From a bacterium (lineage in GTDB: Bacteria > CG03), in contig VMTI01000008.1 in the NCBI GenBank assembly GCA_013791675.1, positions 1-20,089 on the forward strand: 20,089 nt of DNA, written 5' to 3'. Positions 1 through 8,183 of the stretch are shown here, one piece after another (the first letter of the stretch is position 1; each line of letters starts with the position of its first letter). A program made the position numbers and the translations under genes. The notes under the pieces are model-generated. The model did not search any database. It was not told the DNA's origin and saw nothing but the letters and a program-made list of their open reading frames with translations.

Positions 1-2
1 AA

Positions 3-572
3 GCCTATGCGAAGCTTCGGCGCGCGGATTTTTTCTTACCGTCGGATTATCATCTGATGAACGCCGGAAAAATATGCATTGTTTTTTATGAAAAGACCGG
101 CGCGGCCGTATGGCTTGACAGAGGTGATGAGTTTTTTCAAAAGCTGATTAAAAGAAATCCGCGCCACGCTCTGGCTTTAAACGGAGCCGGTGTCGCAGCC
201 AGGGAAAATTTCATTTTGTATGCGGATAAAAAATACGCTCTGAGAGCGGAAGGGTTTTTTGAAAAAGCCATAATCAATGACCCTTATCTGAAAGCGGCGC
301 GTCTTAATCTCGCGCGTCTTCTGGAAAAACAGGGAAAGCTTGAGGATGCCGGTAAGCAGTACGAGGAAGCTCTGGAAATTTACGCTGATGACGAACTGCT
401 CCTTTTTAACGCGGGTGTCGTGAATGTGAATTCGGGAAATTCAGCCAAAGCTCTCCAATACTGGCGACGGCTCGGCAGGATAAATCCCGATTACAGAAAT
501 CTCAGGAATTATATAAAGCGCGCCGAGGCCCTTGCGGTTGAGGACAGACGGAGGAATGAGGCACGTCCTTGA
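3..572 (+). CDS. TPR-repeat protein, C-terminal part (5' end outside window)
   Basis: The protein is a tetratricopeptide-repeat scaffold. At least three helix-turn-helix units are visible, the clearest encoded at about 285-395 with the typical pattern of a small residue, LxxLLxxxGKxxxAxxxYxxAL. The first ATG in frame is at 57, but the frame stays open upstream to base 3, and the extra 18 codons (with ADFFLPSDYHL) read like another TPR helix. I therefore take the gene as truncated by the window edge and the Met at 57 as internal. Its function is unknown. TPR tails of this kind occur on many proteins, including membrane O-antigen ligase-like proteins, but nothing here proves that. The stop at 570-572 lies inside a candidate promoter for the next gene, which follows 43 bases later. 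Confidence 0.7.
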   Translation, partial: AYAKLRRADFFLPSDYHLMNAGKICIVFYEKTGAAVWLDRGDEFFQKLIKRNPRHALALNGAGVAARENFILYADKKYALRAEGFFEKAIINDPYLKAARLNLARLLEKQGKLEDAGKQYEEALEIYADDELLLFNAGVVNVNSGNSAKALQYWRRLGRINPDYRNLRNYIKRAEALAVEDRRRNEARP

Positions 573-597
573 CGACAGTCGGAAATAGCGGTAAAAT
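569..597 (+). promoter_or_regulatory. candidate sigma70-type promoter for the pilZ-mutL-mnmG run
   Basis: TTGACG at 569-574 and TAAAAT at 592-597 each match the vegetative consensus at five of six positions and are exactly 17 bases apart. The -35 box overlaps the stop codon of the TPR gene. Transcription would start near 603-605, which puts the AGGAG at 603-607 almost at the 5' end of the message. That is unusually close, so the start site may differ or the match may be chance. Confidence 0.35.
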
Positions 598-615
598 ACG
601 ACAGGAGAAAAATAA

Positions 616-1059
616 ATGGCAGAAAGAAGAATCCATCTGAGATTTCCGACATTATCGGTTATAAAAACCGTTGAGATACACAGCACCGACGGAAAGACCG
701 ATATTCCCGCTATAATGTGCGATGTATCCGTGGGCGGATTGGCTATGATAACTTTTATGCCGCTCCCCAAAAATTCTGATATTGTGCTTGACCTGAACAT
801 GCCGGATATCAACCTTCACAAAGTCACCGCTAAAATAGTGCGGGTGGAGGAGAAAAACGGCACTTTTCTCATAGCCCTTGAATTCAGCAATCTGAATCCC
901 GCGGTTAAGAAAAAAATAAACGCTATGGCTATTGACTGGAAGAAATGCGAGGAGCGGATGTCGGTTGGTGAAAAAATAGAATGCCCTCACTGTTCATATT
1001 ACAATCTCTGCAGTAAAGAAGTGAAAAAAAAGCATGCCGCGCATCAATGTTCTGCCTGA
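616..1059 (+). CDS. PilZ-domain protein with C-terminal cysteine cluster
   Basis: This 147-residue protein is a likely cyclic-di-GMP receptor. The PilZ fold covers about residues 3-107. Both ligand motifs are present: RxxxR at R5-R9 and DxSxxG at D36-S38-G41. After the domain comes a short tail with CPHC (123-126), C132, H143 and C145, which could hold a zinc ion or a metal cluster; such a tail is not part of the core PilZ fold. The start is well supported by AGGAG at 603-607, eight bases before the ATG. The last 26 bases overlap mutL in another frame. The target is unknown, as there are no flagellar, pilus or cellulose genes in view. The PilZ call is firm; the tail's metal binding is inferred from spacing. 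Confidence 0.87.
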   Translation: MAERRIHLRFPTLSVIKTVEIHSTDGKTDIPAIMCDVSVGGLAMITFMPLPKNSDIVLDLNMPDINLHKVTAKIVRVEEKNGTFLIALEFSNLNPAVKKKINAMAIDWKKCEERMSVGEKIECPHCSYYNLCSKEVKKKHAAHQCSA

Positions 1060-2776
1060 AGAAGTCAGAAATTATATTTCCTGCGGTGAGGTCATAGAAT
1101 CGCCTTATTCAGTTGTCAAAGAACTCGTTGAAAATGCTCTCGATTCCGGCGCCTCCAGAATAGATGTAAAAGCGCTTGATGCGGGCTTAAGTTTCATAAG
1201 CGTTACAGATAACGGTTCCGGTATAGCGTATGATGAGCTGCCGCTGGCGGTAGCGCCTTTCGCCACAAGCAAGATCAAATGCAAAAACGATATATCACAG
1301 GTGCGTTCGCTGGGTTTCAGGGGTGAGGCGCTCGCTTCCGTTTGCAACGTAGCGGCTTTGAAAATTTTTTCAAGCGTCGCTGATGGCGTCGCTGGCGGGA
1401 TGATTTACCGGGAAGGCGGCAGGGAGATAGATTACAGGAAGTTTGCATGCCCGAAGGGAACGACCGTTGAGGTGCGGAAACTTTTTTTTAACGCGCCTGT
1501 TAGAAAGAGATTTCTCAAAAGCCCGAAATATATGAACGGCGAAATTTTGAGAATTGTTCAGGAATACGCGCTCTCCCGTCCGGATGTGGTGTTTTCTCTC
1601 AGGATTGACGACAAAAATTATTTTAATGACCTTGACGCCTCTGATGACGAGAGAGCAAGGGTGCTGAAAATCTTCGGTTTTGAAAACGCCGATTACGCGG
1701 AAATTGCAAACCCCGTTATGGGGCTTCGCTGTTTCGCGTATCCCCTAGAATACAAATCGTCACGGCGCTGGCAATTTATATTCGTCAACAAAAGGCCGAT
1801 AACAAATTCCGCTTTTCTCAAAGCCGCCGAAAACGCTTTTGAGGGGTATCTTCCGAGGGGAAAACATCCGCCGCTTTTTATTTACATGACCGCATCTTCC
1901 GGCATCATAGACGTGAATGTGCATCCGGCAAAAAGAGAAATAAGATTTCAGAGCCCGAGGACTTTTTATCAGATGGTTTATGATGTGCTGAGAAACAAAT
2001 ACTCAAAAAATAAAATGGCTGTTTATCCGGGAAAACCGGAGATTCCCGGGGATTCTGCCGCGCCGCCTCCGGCCCTGCCGCTTCAGGGTGCGGACGCGCC
2101 TAAGACAACTGGTGCAATGATTTATACGCAGGGGCACTGCGCCGCGGCTGCGCATACCGGCGCCGAAGGGCGAAAGCCGGAAGCCCCTGATGCCGGTATA
2201 CGCTGGGACAATTTCCGTTACGTCGGAAAATCGCACGGAAAATTTCTGATATTTTCAACGCCGGATGCCATACACATAATGGATTTCCATGCGGCTGCCG
2301 AAAGAATAAATTATGAAAAAATACAATTGAAAATAACGAGCGGAAATATTGCCGCGCAGAAACTTCTTGTTCCCGTGGAGGTGAAGCTTGACGCCTCCGA
2401 GATTGATGCCCTTAAAGAAAATTCAGCTTTCCTTGTGAAACTTGGACTGGCGCTTAAATATTCCATCAGGAGTGTTTTTGTCCAGTCTCTGCCCGCGGGA
2501 TTCAGCGGGCTGGAAAAAGACATGCTTGAAAAAATAAGCGCGTGTCTTATAGACGGTAAAAAGCACAATGATATTTTTGAAAGTCTCGCGGACCGGGCGG
2601 TGAAAATTATAGCCTGCCATATGTCTCCCCGCGCGGGTGACGATATCAGAGCTCATGAGGCGGAAGCTTTTATAGGTGAGCTTAAAAAATGCTCTGAGCC
2701 GCTCCGATGCCCTCACGGGCGCCCGGTGATGTTTACTATTCCGGTTTCAAAGATGGATTTGGTTTTGCGCAGATGA
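1034..2776 (+). CDS. mutL: DNA mismatch repair protein MutL (endonuclease type)
   Basis: MutL links mismatch recognition by MutS to strand incision. The N-terminal GHKL ATPase is complete: ELVENALDSGA with catalytic E30 and N34, DNGSGI (59-64), ATSKI (77-81) and GFRGEAL (94-100). A proline- and alanine-rich linker covers about residues 335-385. The C-terminal domain keeps the latent endonuclease motifs: DFHAAAERINYE (417-428) in place of the usual DQHA(x)2E(x)4E, then ACHMSPRAGDD, then CPHGRP starting at C559. This resembles MutL of bacteria without MutH/Dam, unlike the E. coli protein. The start MPRINVLPEEV matches the family's usual N-terminus, so the 26-base overlap with the pilZ gene is real. 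The length, 580 residues, is normal. The end overlaps mnmG by four bases (ATGA). Confidence 0.96.
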   Translation: MPRINVLPEEVRNYISCGEVIESPYSVVKELVENALDSGASRIDVKALDAGLSFISVTDNGSGIAYDELPLAVAPFATSKIKCKNDISQVRSLGFRGEALASVCNVAALKIFSSVADGVAGGMIYREGGREIDYRKFACPKGTTVEVRKLFFNAPVRKRFLKSPKYMNGEILRIVQEYALSRPDVVFSLRIDDKNYFNDLDASDDERARVLKIFGFENADYAEIANPVMGLRCFAYPLEYKSSRRWQFIFVNKRPITNSAFLKAAENAFEGYLPRGKHPPLFIYMTASSGIIDVNVHPAKREIRFQSPRTFYQMVYDVLRNKYSKNKMAVYPGKPEIPGDSAAPPPALPLQGADAPKTTGAMIYTQGHCAAAAHTGAEGRKPEAPDAGIRWDNFRYVGKSHGKFLIFSTPDAIHIMDFHAAAERINYEKIQLKITSGNIAAQKLLVPVEVKLDASEIDALKENSAFLVKLGLALKYSIRSVFVQSLPAGFSGLEKDMLEKISACLIDGKKHNDIFESLADRAVKIIACHMSPRAGDDIRAHEAEAFIGELKKCSEPLRCPHGRPVMFTIPVSKMDLVLRR

Positions 2777-4611
2777 AGCTTAAATCTTTCGCGCTCATAA
2801 AATGCGTCGTTGTCGGCGGCGGTCATGCCGGATGTGAGGCGGCGTCCGCATCCGCGAGGATGGGCGTTCCCACGCTTCTTATAACAATGCATCTGGACAC
2901 CATAGGATACACTTCATGCAATCCCGCTATCGGCGGTGTGTCAAAAGGGCACATCGTCCGTGAGATAGACGCGCTCGGCGGGTTGATGCCGCTTATAGCT
3001 GATTCCGGCGGAATACAGATGAGACTTCTCAATTCATCGCGGGGCGAGGCGGTCAGAAGTTCCCGCGCCCAGATAGACAGGCAGATTTACCGGCAGAATA
3101 TGAAAAACGCGATTGAGAACACAGATAATCTGTATCTGCTTCAGGACGAGGTGACGTCCATAGACGCCGGCAAAGGCCGGGTGCGGGGTGTGCGGACGCT
3201 GAGGGGCCTTTATCAGGGCTGCGAGGCTGTGGTGCTTTGCCCGGGCACTTTCCCCAATGGAATGATGTATGTGGGGGATGTGAGTTTTGAGGGGGGGCGT
3301 TTCGGCGAACCCTCATCAAAAGAACTTACGGAATCGCTCAAAAGTTTCGGCCACAGAATGATGCGCTTTAAGACGGGCACATGTCCGCGCCTTGACGGCA
3401 GAAGCATAAATTTCAAAAAAATGCTCATGCAGAAAGGCGACAAAAAAGTCGCTTATTTTTCTACGCGTTTCAAAGGCAAAAAGCCGAAACAGGTGCCGTG
3501 CTATATAACCTATACCAACAGGAAAACGGAAAAAATAATAGTCAAAAACATAAAACGTTCCGCTCTTTTTTCGGGCATGATCACCGGAACCAGCGTCAGG
3601 TATTGTCCGTCCATAGAGGATAAATACAGCAAATTTCCGGACAAAGACCGTCACCAGGTGTTTCTGGAGCCCGACGGCGTTAACACAAACGAATATTATC
3701 CAAACGGGCTTTCCACATCGCTGCCTTACGAGGTGCAGGAGGAATATCTTCACTCTATAGAGGGGCTTGAAAACGTGAGAATACTGCGTCCGGGTTATGC
3801 TATAGAGCATGATGTCATAGACAGCACCGAGCTCAAACACAGTCTTGAATCAAAAAAAATAGCGGGCCTTTTTATCGCCGGGCAGATAGACGGCACCACG
3901 GGTTACGAAGAAGCTGCCGGAGGCGGGCTTATAGCGGGAATAAACGCCGCCTGCTTTATTTCGGATTTGCCGCCTCTTTCATTGCGCCGCTCGGACGCGT
4001 ACATAGGCGTGCTTATAGACGATCTTGTGACGAAAGGGACAACCGAACCTTACAGAATGTTTACCGCGCGCGCCGAATACAGGCTGAGGCTCAGAGAGGG
4101 GAACACGCGAATGAGGCTTTTGCCTTATGCAAAAAAATACGGGCTGGTTGATAAAAATAGTATCGCTGAAATGGAAAAATTCAAAAAAAATTTTGAGCTC
4201 GCCCTTGACTTTTTTTCGGTTACGAAAATAAAGGACGGAAAAAAGAAGAAATCCATGACGCTTAAAGAGGCGATTTTACAGGGAAAGACGCTGGGGTCAC
4301 TCAAAAGACGCTGTTCTTTCGGAAAAATTCCGGACGACGCGCTGGAAGAGGCCGCTGTGGAACTGCGCTATGGCGGTTATATAGCTAGGATGGAAAAGGA
4401 TATAAAAAAACATGATTTTTTAAGAGAAATAAAAATTCCGCCGGAATTTTCCTATAAAAAAATTAATAGCCTCTCAACGGAAATAAAACAGAAATTGTCG
4501 CGGATGCGGCCTGAAGATTTATATTCCGCTTCCAGAATATCCGGCGTTACTCCCGCCGCGCTTGATGTCCTTATGGTGTTCTTGTCCAAATCTGAAAACC
4601 GGCGGCAATAA
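2773..4611 (+). CDS. mnmG: tRNA uridine-5-carboxymethylaminomethyl modification enzyme MnmG (GidA)
   Basis: MnmG is an FAD enzyme that, with MnmE, modifies the wobble uridine of certain tRNAs. From the ATG at 2773 the protein is 612 residues, close to the usual size. An ATG at 2707 is also in frame but would add 22 unrelated residues lying inside mutL; the ATGA overlap at 2773-2776 and the family N-terminus favour 2773. Motifs seen are the FAD-binding GGGHAG (15-20) followed by E22, CNPAIGG (49-55), SRGEAVRSSRAQIDRQ, the catalytic-type cysteine C278 in RYCPSIEDK, GQIDGTTGYEEAAGGG (370-385) and FTARAEYRLRLREGN. No mnmE lies nearby, and there is no Shine-Dalgarno, so translation probably depends on ribosomes finishing mutL. 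The next gene overlaps by one base (TAATG). Confidence 0.96.
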   Translation: MKLKSFALIKCVVVGGGHAGCEAASASARMGVPTLLITMHLDTIGYTSCNPAIGGVSKGHIVREIDALGGLMPLIADSGGIQMRLLNSSRGEAVRSSRAQIDRQIYRQNMKNAIENTDNLYLLQDEVTSIDAGKGRVRGVRTLRGLYQGCEAVVLCPGTFPNGMMYVGDVSFEGGRFGEPSSKELTESLKSFGHRMMRFKTGTCPRLDGRSINFKKMLMQKGDKKVAYFSTRFKGKKPKQVPCYITYTNRKTEKIIVKNIKRSALFSGMITGTSVRYCPSIEDKYSKFPDKDRHQVFLEPDGVNTNEYYPNGLSTSLPYEVQEEYLHSIEGLENVRILRPGYAIEHDVIDSTELKHSLESKKIAGLFIAGQIDGTTGYEEAAGGGLIAGINAACFISDLPPLSLRRSDAYIGVLIDDLVTKGTTEPYRMFTARAEYRLRLREGNTRMRLLPYAKKYGLVDKNSIAEMEKFKKNFELALDFFSVTKIKDGKKKKSMTLKEAILQGKTLGSLKRRCSFGKIPDDALEEAAVELRYGGYIARMEKDIKKHDFLREIKIPPEFSYKKINSLSTEIKQKLSRMRPEDLYSASRISGVTPAALDVLMVFLSKSENRRQ

Positions 4612-6716
4612 TGAAAAAAATAAGTCCTGGTTTTTTCGCGAAATTTCTCCTGGCTCTGGCGGGAATAACGCTTGTGCCTCTTATTTTTATGGGAATAAGG
4701 CTCATAGACATAAACAGGATTACTTTGAAGCGTATGGTTATGGAGCAGCACATAAGCGCGGCAACCGGAGCCGCTTATAAAGTTGACAGCTATTTTGACG
4801 GCCTTTCAAAAAGCCTCATATTTTTAACCCAGGCATATTCGCATAAGACGAGTTCGGAGGAGTCCCGCAGGCAGATGCTTAAGACTCTTGTCAGTTCATC
4901 CGGCAGCATAGAAAGCGCCGCTTTGCTTTCCCGTTCGGGCGGGGAAAAGATAAAATTCTACAATCCCGCTTTTACGGATGATTCTCCGGTTGTAGATTAT
5001 TCCGGAAAAGACGAGTTTAAGGCCGCGCTTTCCGGATCTCCCGCGTCGGGGCGTCCCTACCGCCGGAATGGCAGAATACGCATTAACGCGGCATATCCAA
5101 TAGGCAATGAAATCCTTTTTATCACTGCAGCGATAGATCAGCTCTTTTCAGACATAGCAAATACCAGTGTCGGTCGTGCCGGACATGCCATGCTTATTGA
5201 CGGGGAAGGCCGTATTTTATCTTCCTCCGGAGATGAAAGCGCCGGCACTCATCCGCTGATATCGGATTTTCTGAATTATCGTCAAGCCTTCGCCCGTGAT
5301 TTTATTATAGGTGGCAGGAAAATGTCAGGCGCTTACGCACCCTCTGAAATTATAGGTTGGGCGGTGATTGTTGAAGAGCCGTATGCGGATGCTTATTATT
5401 CTCTGTTTCTTATGAAGAGAAACGCCTTTTTTTGGCTGCTTGCGGCGGCGCTCTTTGCGCTTACGGGAGCTTTTTTCGCGGCAAAGTCGGTGACAAAACC
5501 CGTGAGAGAGCTGATTTCCGCGGCATCGTTTATAGCGTCAGGGGATTTCACAAATGAGGTAAAAGTTTCCTCCCACGATGAGATAGGCGAGCTCGCGAAA
5601 ACTTTCAATAAAATGAGCGCGAAACTCAAAGAATACAATGAAATGCAGATAGACAAAATAATAGCGGAAAGAACAAAAACAAAAGCGGTGATATTTTCAA
5701 TTTTTGACGGGCTCATACTGACCGATTATGAAGGGAAGATACTTCTGTCCAATGAACAGGCGGAGCGTATTTTGGGGCTTTCCGGATTGAAAGAAGGGGC
5801 TCATATTTTTGATTATGTGAAGGGAGATAAATCCGGGCTCAAAAATTTCTTTGATGATGTCGCGAAAAACAGAGACGAAAATATTGTGAGGGAACTATCG
5901 TTGTCCGGCGGCGAGTTTTTCGCCAAAGCCCAGACGGCGCCGGTGCGCACGGAAGACGGCCGGGCGCTGGGCACGGTGACGGTTTTCAGGGACATTACTC
6001 TTGAGAAGGAATTAGATGGAATGAAGGAATTCTTTATGCAGGCGATAGCGCATGATTTGAGAAACCCGCTGACATCAATAAGCGGTTTTATAGAGCTGAT
6101 GGGCATGAAAAACTCGGGAAGTTTAAGTGAAAAACAAAAGAAATATCTTTCGGCCATGGACAGAGAAACGGAAAGGCTGATAGGCATGATAAACGATATT
6201 TTGGACGCGGCAAAACTTGACTCCGGTAAAATGGAGTTGTGTATAAAAAGCGTTCCTGTTAATTTTTTTGTAGTTAATGCCGTTGAGGGAATGCTGGGAA
6301 TGGCGGCAAAGAAAGGAGTGGAACTCAAAAGTGAAATGCCCGCCATAAGCCCCAGGATAAACGCCGACGGCGAACTCATACAGAGAGTGATAGTAAATTT
6401 AATAGCGAACGCTCTGAAATACACGCCCAAAGGAGGGAGTGTGCTCGTTATGGTTTCGGATAACCCGAGTGCCGCGCGGGTGGAGGTGAAAGATACCGGG
6501 CCGGGGATGCCCCCTGAATACTGCGAAAAAATTTTTGACAAGTTTCAGCGGATGCCCGGCGCGTTGTCGGGAGGCACAGGCATAGGCCTGACAATATCAA
6601 GAGAAATAGTGAAAGCGCACCTCGGAAAAATATGGGTGGAATCAGAGCCCGGAAAGGGCAGTAATTTTATTTTTGAAATACCGAAAGGCATTGCAGAATC
6701 CGATAGAAAATGTTGA
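4611..6716 (+). CDS. membrane sensor histidine kinase (Cache-like sensor, HAMP, PAS, HisKA, HATPase)
   Basis: This 701-residue two-component sensor is anchored in the inner membrane. Layout: first membrane helix about 10-34; an outside sensing region about 35-268 that resembles a double-Cache domain; second helix about 272-292; HAMP about 292-345; a short coiled stretch; a PAS domain about 355-465; HisKA with phospho-acceptor H481 in AHDLRNP; and an ATPase domain with N600 (N box), DTGPG (628-632), IFDKF (641-645) and GTGIGL (655-660). All catalytic residues are present. No response regulator is encoded in the window, so the partner is elsewhere. The gene starts within the mnmG stop codon and overlaps the following FecR-type gene by seven bases, which suggests that the kinase and that exported protein are made together. 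The ligand is unknown. Confidence 0.93.
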   Translation: MKKISPGFFAKFLLALAGITLVPLIFMGIRLIDINRITLKRMVMEQHISAATGAAYKVDSYFDGLSKSLIFLTQAYSHKTSSEESRRQMLKTLVSSSGSIESAALLSRSGGEKIKFYNPAFTDDSPVVDYSGKDEFKAALSGSPASGRPYRRNGRIRINAAYPIGNEILFITAAIDQLFSDIANTSVGRAGHAMLIDGEGRILSSSGDESAGTHPLISDFLNYRQAFARDFIIGGRKMSGAYAPSEIIGWAVIVEEPYADAYYSLFLMKRNAFFWLLAAALFALTGAFFAAKSVTKPVRELISAASFIASGDFTNEVKVSSHDEIGELAKTFNKMSAKLKEYNEMQIDKIIAERTKTKAVIFSIFDGLILTDYEGKILLSNEQAERILGLSGLKEGAHIFDYVKGDKSGLKNFFDDVAKNRDENIVRELSLSGGEFFAKAQTAPVRTEDGRALGTVTVFRDITLEKELDGMKEFFMQAIAHDLRNPLTSISGFIELMGMKNSGSLSEKQKKYLSAMDRETERLIGMINDILDAAKLDSGKMELCIKSVPVNFFVVNAVEGMLGMAAKKGVELKSEMPAISPRINADGELIQRVIVNLIANALKYTPKGGSVLVMVSDNPSAARVEVKDTGPGMPPEYCEKIFDKFQRMPGALSGGTGIGLTISREIVKAHLGKIWVESEPGKGSNFIFEIPKGIAESDRKC

Positions 6717-7912
6717 AAAACGCTTTTGCCACAGTTATTTTTTTTACGGCCTTATGCCTTTACGCGGCAGATGTCATTGTTGAGGTGCGGATTCCTTCCG
6801 GCACCACAACGGAAGCTATCGCCGAGAAATATCTCAAAAACGCTTCGGACATAAAGGAAGTGCGGCGTCTCAATAAATTACTTCCGAAAGGCGGCAAAGA
6901 GCTTGTGGAAAGCCCTTTTGTGAACATTCCGAAAAATCTCCTGAAAGAAAAAGTTTGCGACGCGAGTGCCGCAAGACCTCTTGTTCTAACGAGAAAAGAG
7001 AAAGAAATAAAGTGGGAAAAGCTTCCCTCCGGCCGCAGGCTTTTTCCGGGAGACGGCGTAATGACCTCGTCTGACGGTTCCGTGAGGCTGGGATTTCTGG
7101 CGGGGGGAAGTCTTTTTTTGGGGCCGGACTCACTGATTTTTCTCAAGGAAAACGAAGAAAGGCCCTCCGCGAGTTTTCTCGCGGGCAACATAAGTGTCGA
7201 CGATATCAGGGTGGTAAGCCGCGGCGTTAAAGTGCAGCCGGCGCGCTTCGCGAAGTACAATATAAACACATCCCCGGACAAAAATGTGCGTTTGAGCGTT
7301 CACAGCGGCGAGATTGATGTGACCGCTCATAAAAAAACGGTGAAAGTGAAAGAGGGTTTCGGGACACTGGTGGCTTTTGGTTCCGTTCCTGAGGCACCCA
7401 GGCCTCTTCCAGAGGGGATAAGCGATTTTAACAATTTGCCCGGACTTAAAGAGGGCGAAAAATATCATTTTCAAATAGCTTCCGATGATAAATTTCAAAA
7501 TATGATAAGCGATAAATATCTCGTTTCGGCGGCAGGCGTGGAAGCCGAAAAAGAGAATCTTCCGCCGGGAGGTTATTATTTAAGGGCGTCGCTTCTTTCA
7601 AAGGACGGTTTTGAAAGCCGGTGGAGCGCTTTTTATTATTTCGTGAAGGGCCCCGAAAGCAGGGACATCATTAAAGTGGAATCCATAACCGATCTCGGTG
7701 ACGGCGTGCTGGAAGTGAAGGGGTCTTGCAAGGGAATGATGAGCGTTGTGATAAACGGCCATCCGGGAAAAGCGCTGGAAGGAGACAGATTTATCTGCGA
7801 ATTTCTTATAGGAGAAGCGGAAATCTTCACCGTGTTTATTCAGGCGCAATCGGACTTTTTTTCCAAACGCTATAAGAAGACGCCGTCCAATTTATGGCTT
7901 CCCATAGATTAG
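6710..7912 (+). CDS. secreted LysM-like/FecR-domain protein with Ig-like C-terminus
   Basis: This 400-residue exported protein begins with a signal peptide: a lysine, a hydrophobic stretch at 5-19, and likely cleavage near LYA-AD at 18-21. Residues about 22-78 look like a LysM peptidoglycan-binding module, with an IPSGTTTEAIAEKY opening and a closing IP. Residues about 100-225 form a FecR-type beta domain (FPGDGVMTSSDGSVRLGF, then NVRLSVHSGEIDV and a GFGT ending). A fibronectin/Ig-like segment follows at about 240-315 (GGYYLRASLLSKDGFESRWS) and a last small Ig-like segment to the end (VVINGHPGKALEGDRF). FecR domains outside iron uptake are common in envelope proteins of unknown role. The start overlaps the kinase gene by seven bases and has no Shine-Dalgarno. 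The gene is last in its run and faces the hydrogenase operon. Confidence 0.75.
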   Translation: MLKNAFATVIFFTALCLYAADVIVEVRIPSGTTTEAIAEKYLKNASDIKEVRRLNKLLPKGGKELVESPFVNIPKNLLKEKVCDASAARPLVLTRKEKEIKWEKLPSGRRLFPGDGVMTSSDGSVRLGFLAGGSLFLGPDSLIFLKENEERPSASFLAGNISVDDIRVVSRGVKVQPARFAKYNINTSPDKNVRLSVHSGEIDVTAHKKTVKVKEGFGTLVAFGSVPEAPRPLPEGISDFNNLPGLKEGEKYHFQIASDDKFQNMISDKYLVSAAGVEAEKENLPPGGYYLRASLLSKDGFESRWSAFYYFVKGPESRDIIKVESITDLGDGVLEVKGSCKGMMSVVINGHPGKALEGDRFICEFLIGEAEIFTVFIQAQSDFFSKRYKKTPSNLWLPID

Positions 7913-7918
7913 AGCGGT

Positions 7919-7940
7919 AACTTCAAGCGGAAGTTTCTTT
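7919..7940 (+). terminator. probable intrinsic terminator between convergent operons
   Basis: AACTTC (7919-7924), a five-base loop, and GAAGTT (7930-7935) form a perfect six-pair stem followed by TTCTTTTT across 7935-7942. Only two of the pairs are G-C, so it is weak, but it sits seven bases after the FecR gene's stop. Read on the minus strand, the same stem follows the nfu stop codon directly but has no T run, so it serves best for the plus-strand genes. Confidence 0.45.
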
Positions 7941-8165
7941 TTATCGGACGGCTTCTACTTTTTTAACCCCGGGAATTTCTTCTTTCAGGGTTTTCTCTAT
8001 TCCCATTGAAAGCGTCATCTGCGACATAGGACATCCGCCGCAGGCTCCGGTGAGGCGCACTTTGACGACACCGTCGTCGGTGACTTCCACAAGCTCCACA
8101 TCGCCGCCGTGGCTTTGCAGAGACGGTTTTATTTTTTCAAGCACTTCTTTCACTTTTTCTTTCAT
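7941..8165 (-). CDS. NifU C-terminal-domain (Nfu-type) Fe-S scaffold protein
   Basis: This 74-residue protein consists only of the NifU C-terminal domain. It has the scaffold motif CxxC at C42-C45 within GACGGCPMSQMTL and the usual HGGDVELVEV stretch at 19-28. Nfu proteins hold a transient [4Fe-4S] or [2Fe-2S] cluster and deliver it to client enzymes. A clear AGGAG (minus strand, at 8173-8177) lies seven bases before the ATG, so it may be translated strongly on its own. It closes the hydrogenase operon 18 bases after hypA. The hydrogenase and its ferredoxin-like subunits need many clusters, more than 12 [4Fe-4S] by motif count across the subunits in view, so a dedicated cluster carrier makes sense here, though a general housekeeping role is equally possible. 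Confidence 0.9.
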   Translation of the reverse strand: MKEKVKEVLEKIKPSLQSHGGDVELVEVTDDGVVKVRLTGACGGCPMSQMTLSMGIEKTLKEEIPGVKKVEAVR

Positions 8166-8183
8166 TTTTTTTCTCCTTTTTTC

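Noticed and set aside
2707..2772. Longer N-terminus for MnmG from an ATG at 2707
   Set aside because: The extra 22 residues lie in the mutL CPHGRP region and do not match the MnmG start; the ATGA junction at 2773 fits better.
3316..3840. 174-residue minus-strand open frame within mnmG
   Set aside because: It covers conserved MnmG residues on the other strand and shows no motif of its own.
5813..6541. 242-residue minus-strand open frame within the histidine kinase gene
   Set aside because: The plus strand here encodes the HisKA and ATPase motifs in full; the reverse frame is serine-rich low-information sequence with no domain.
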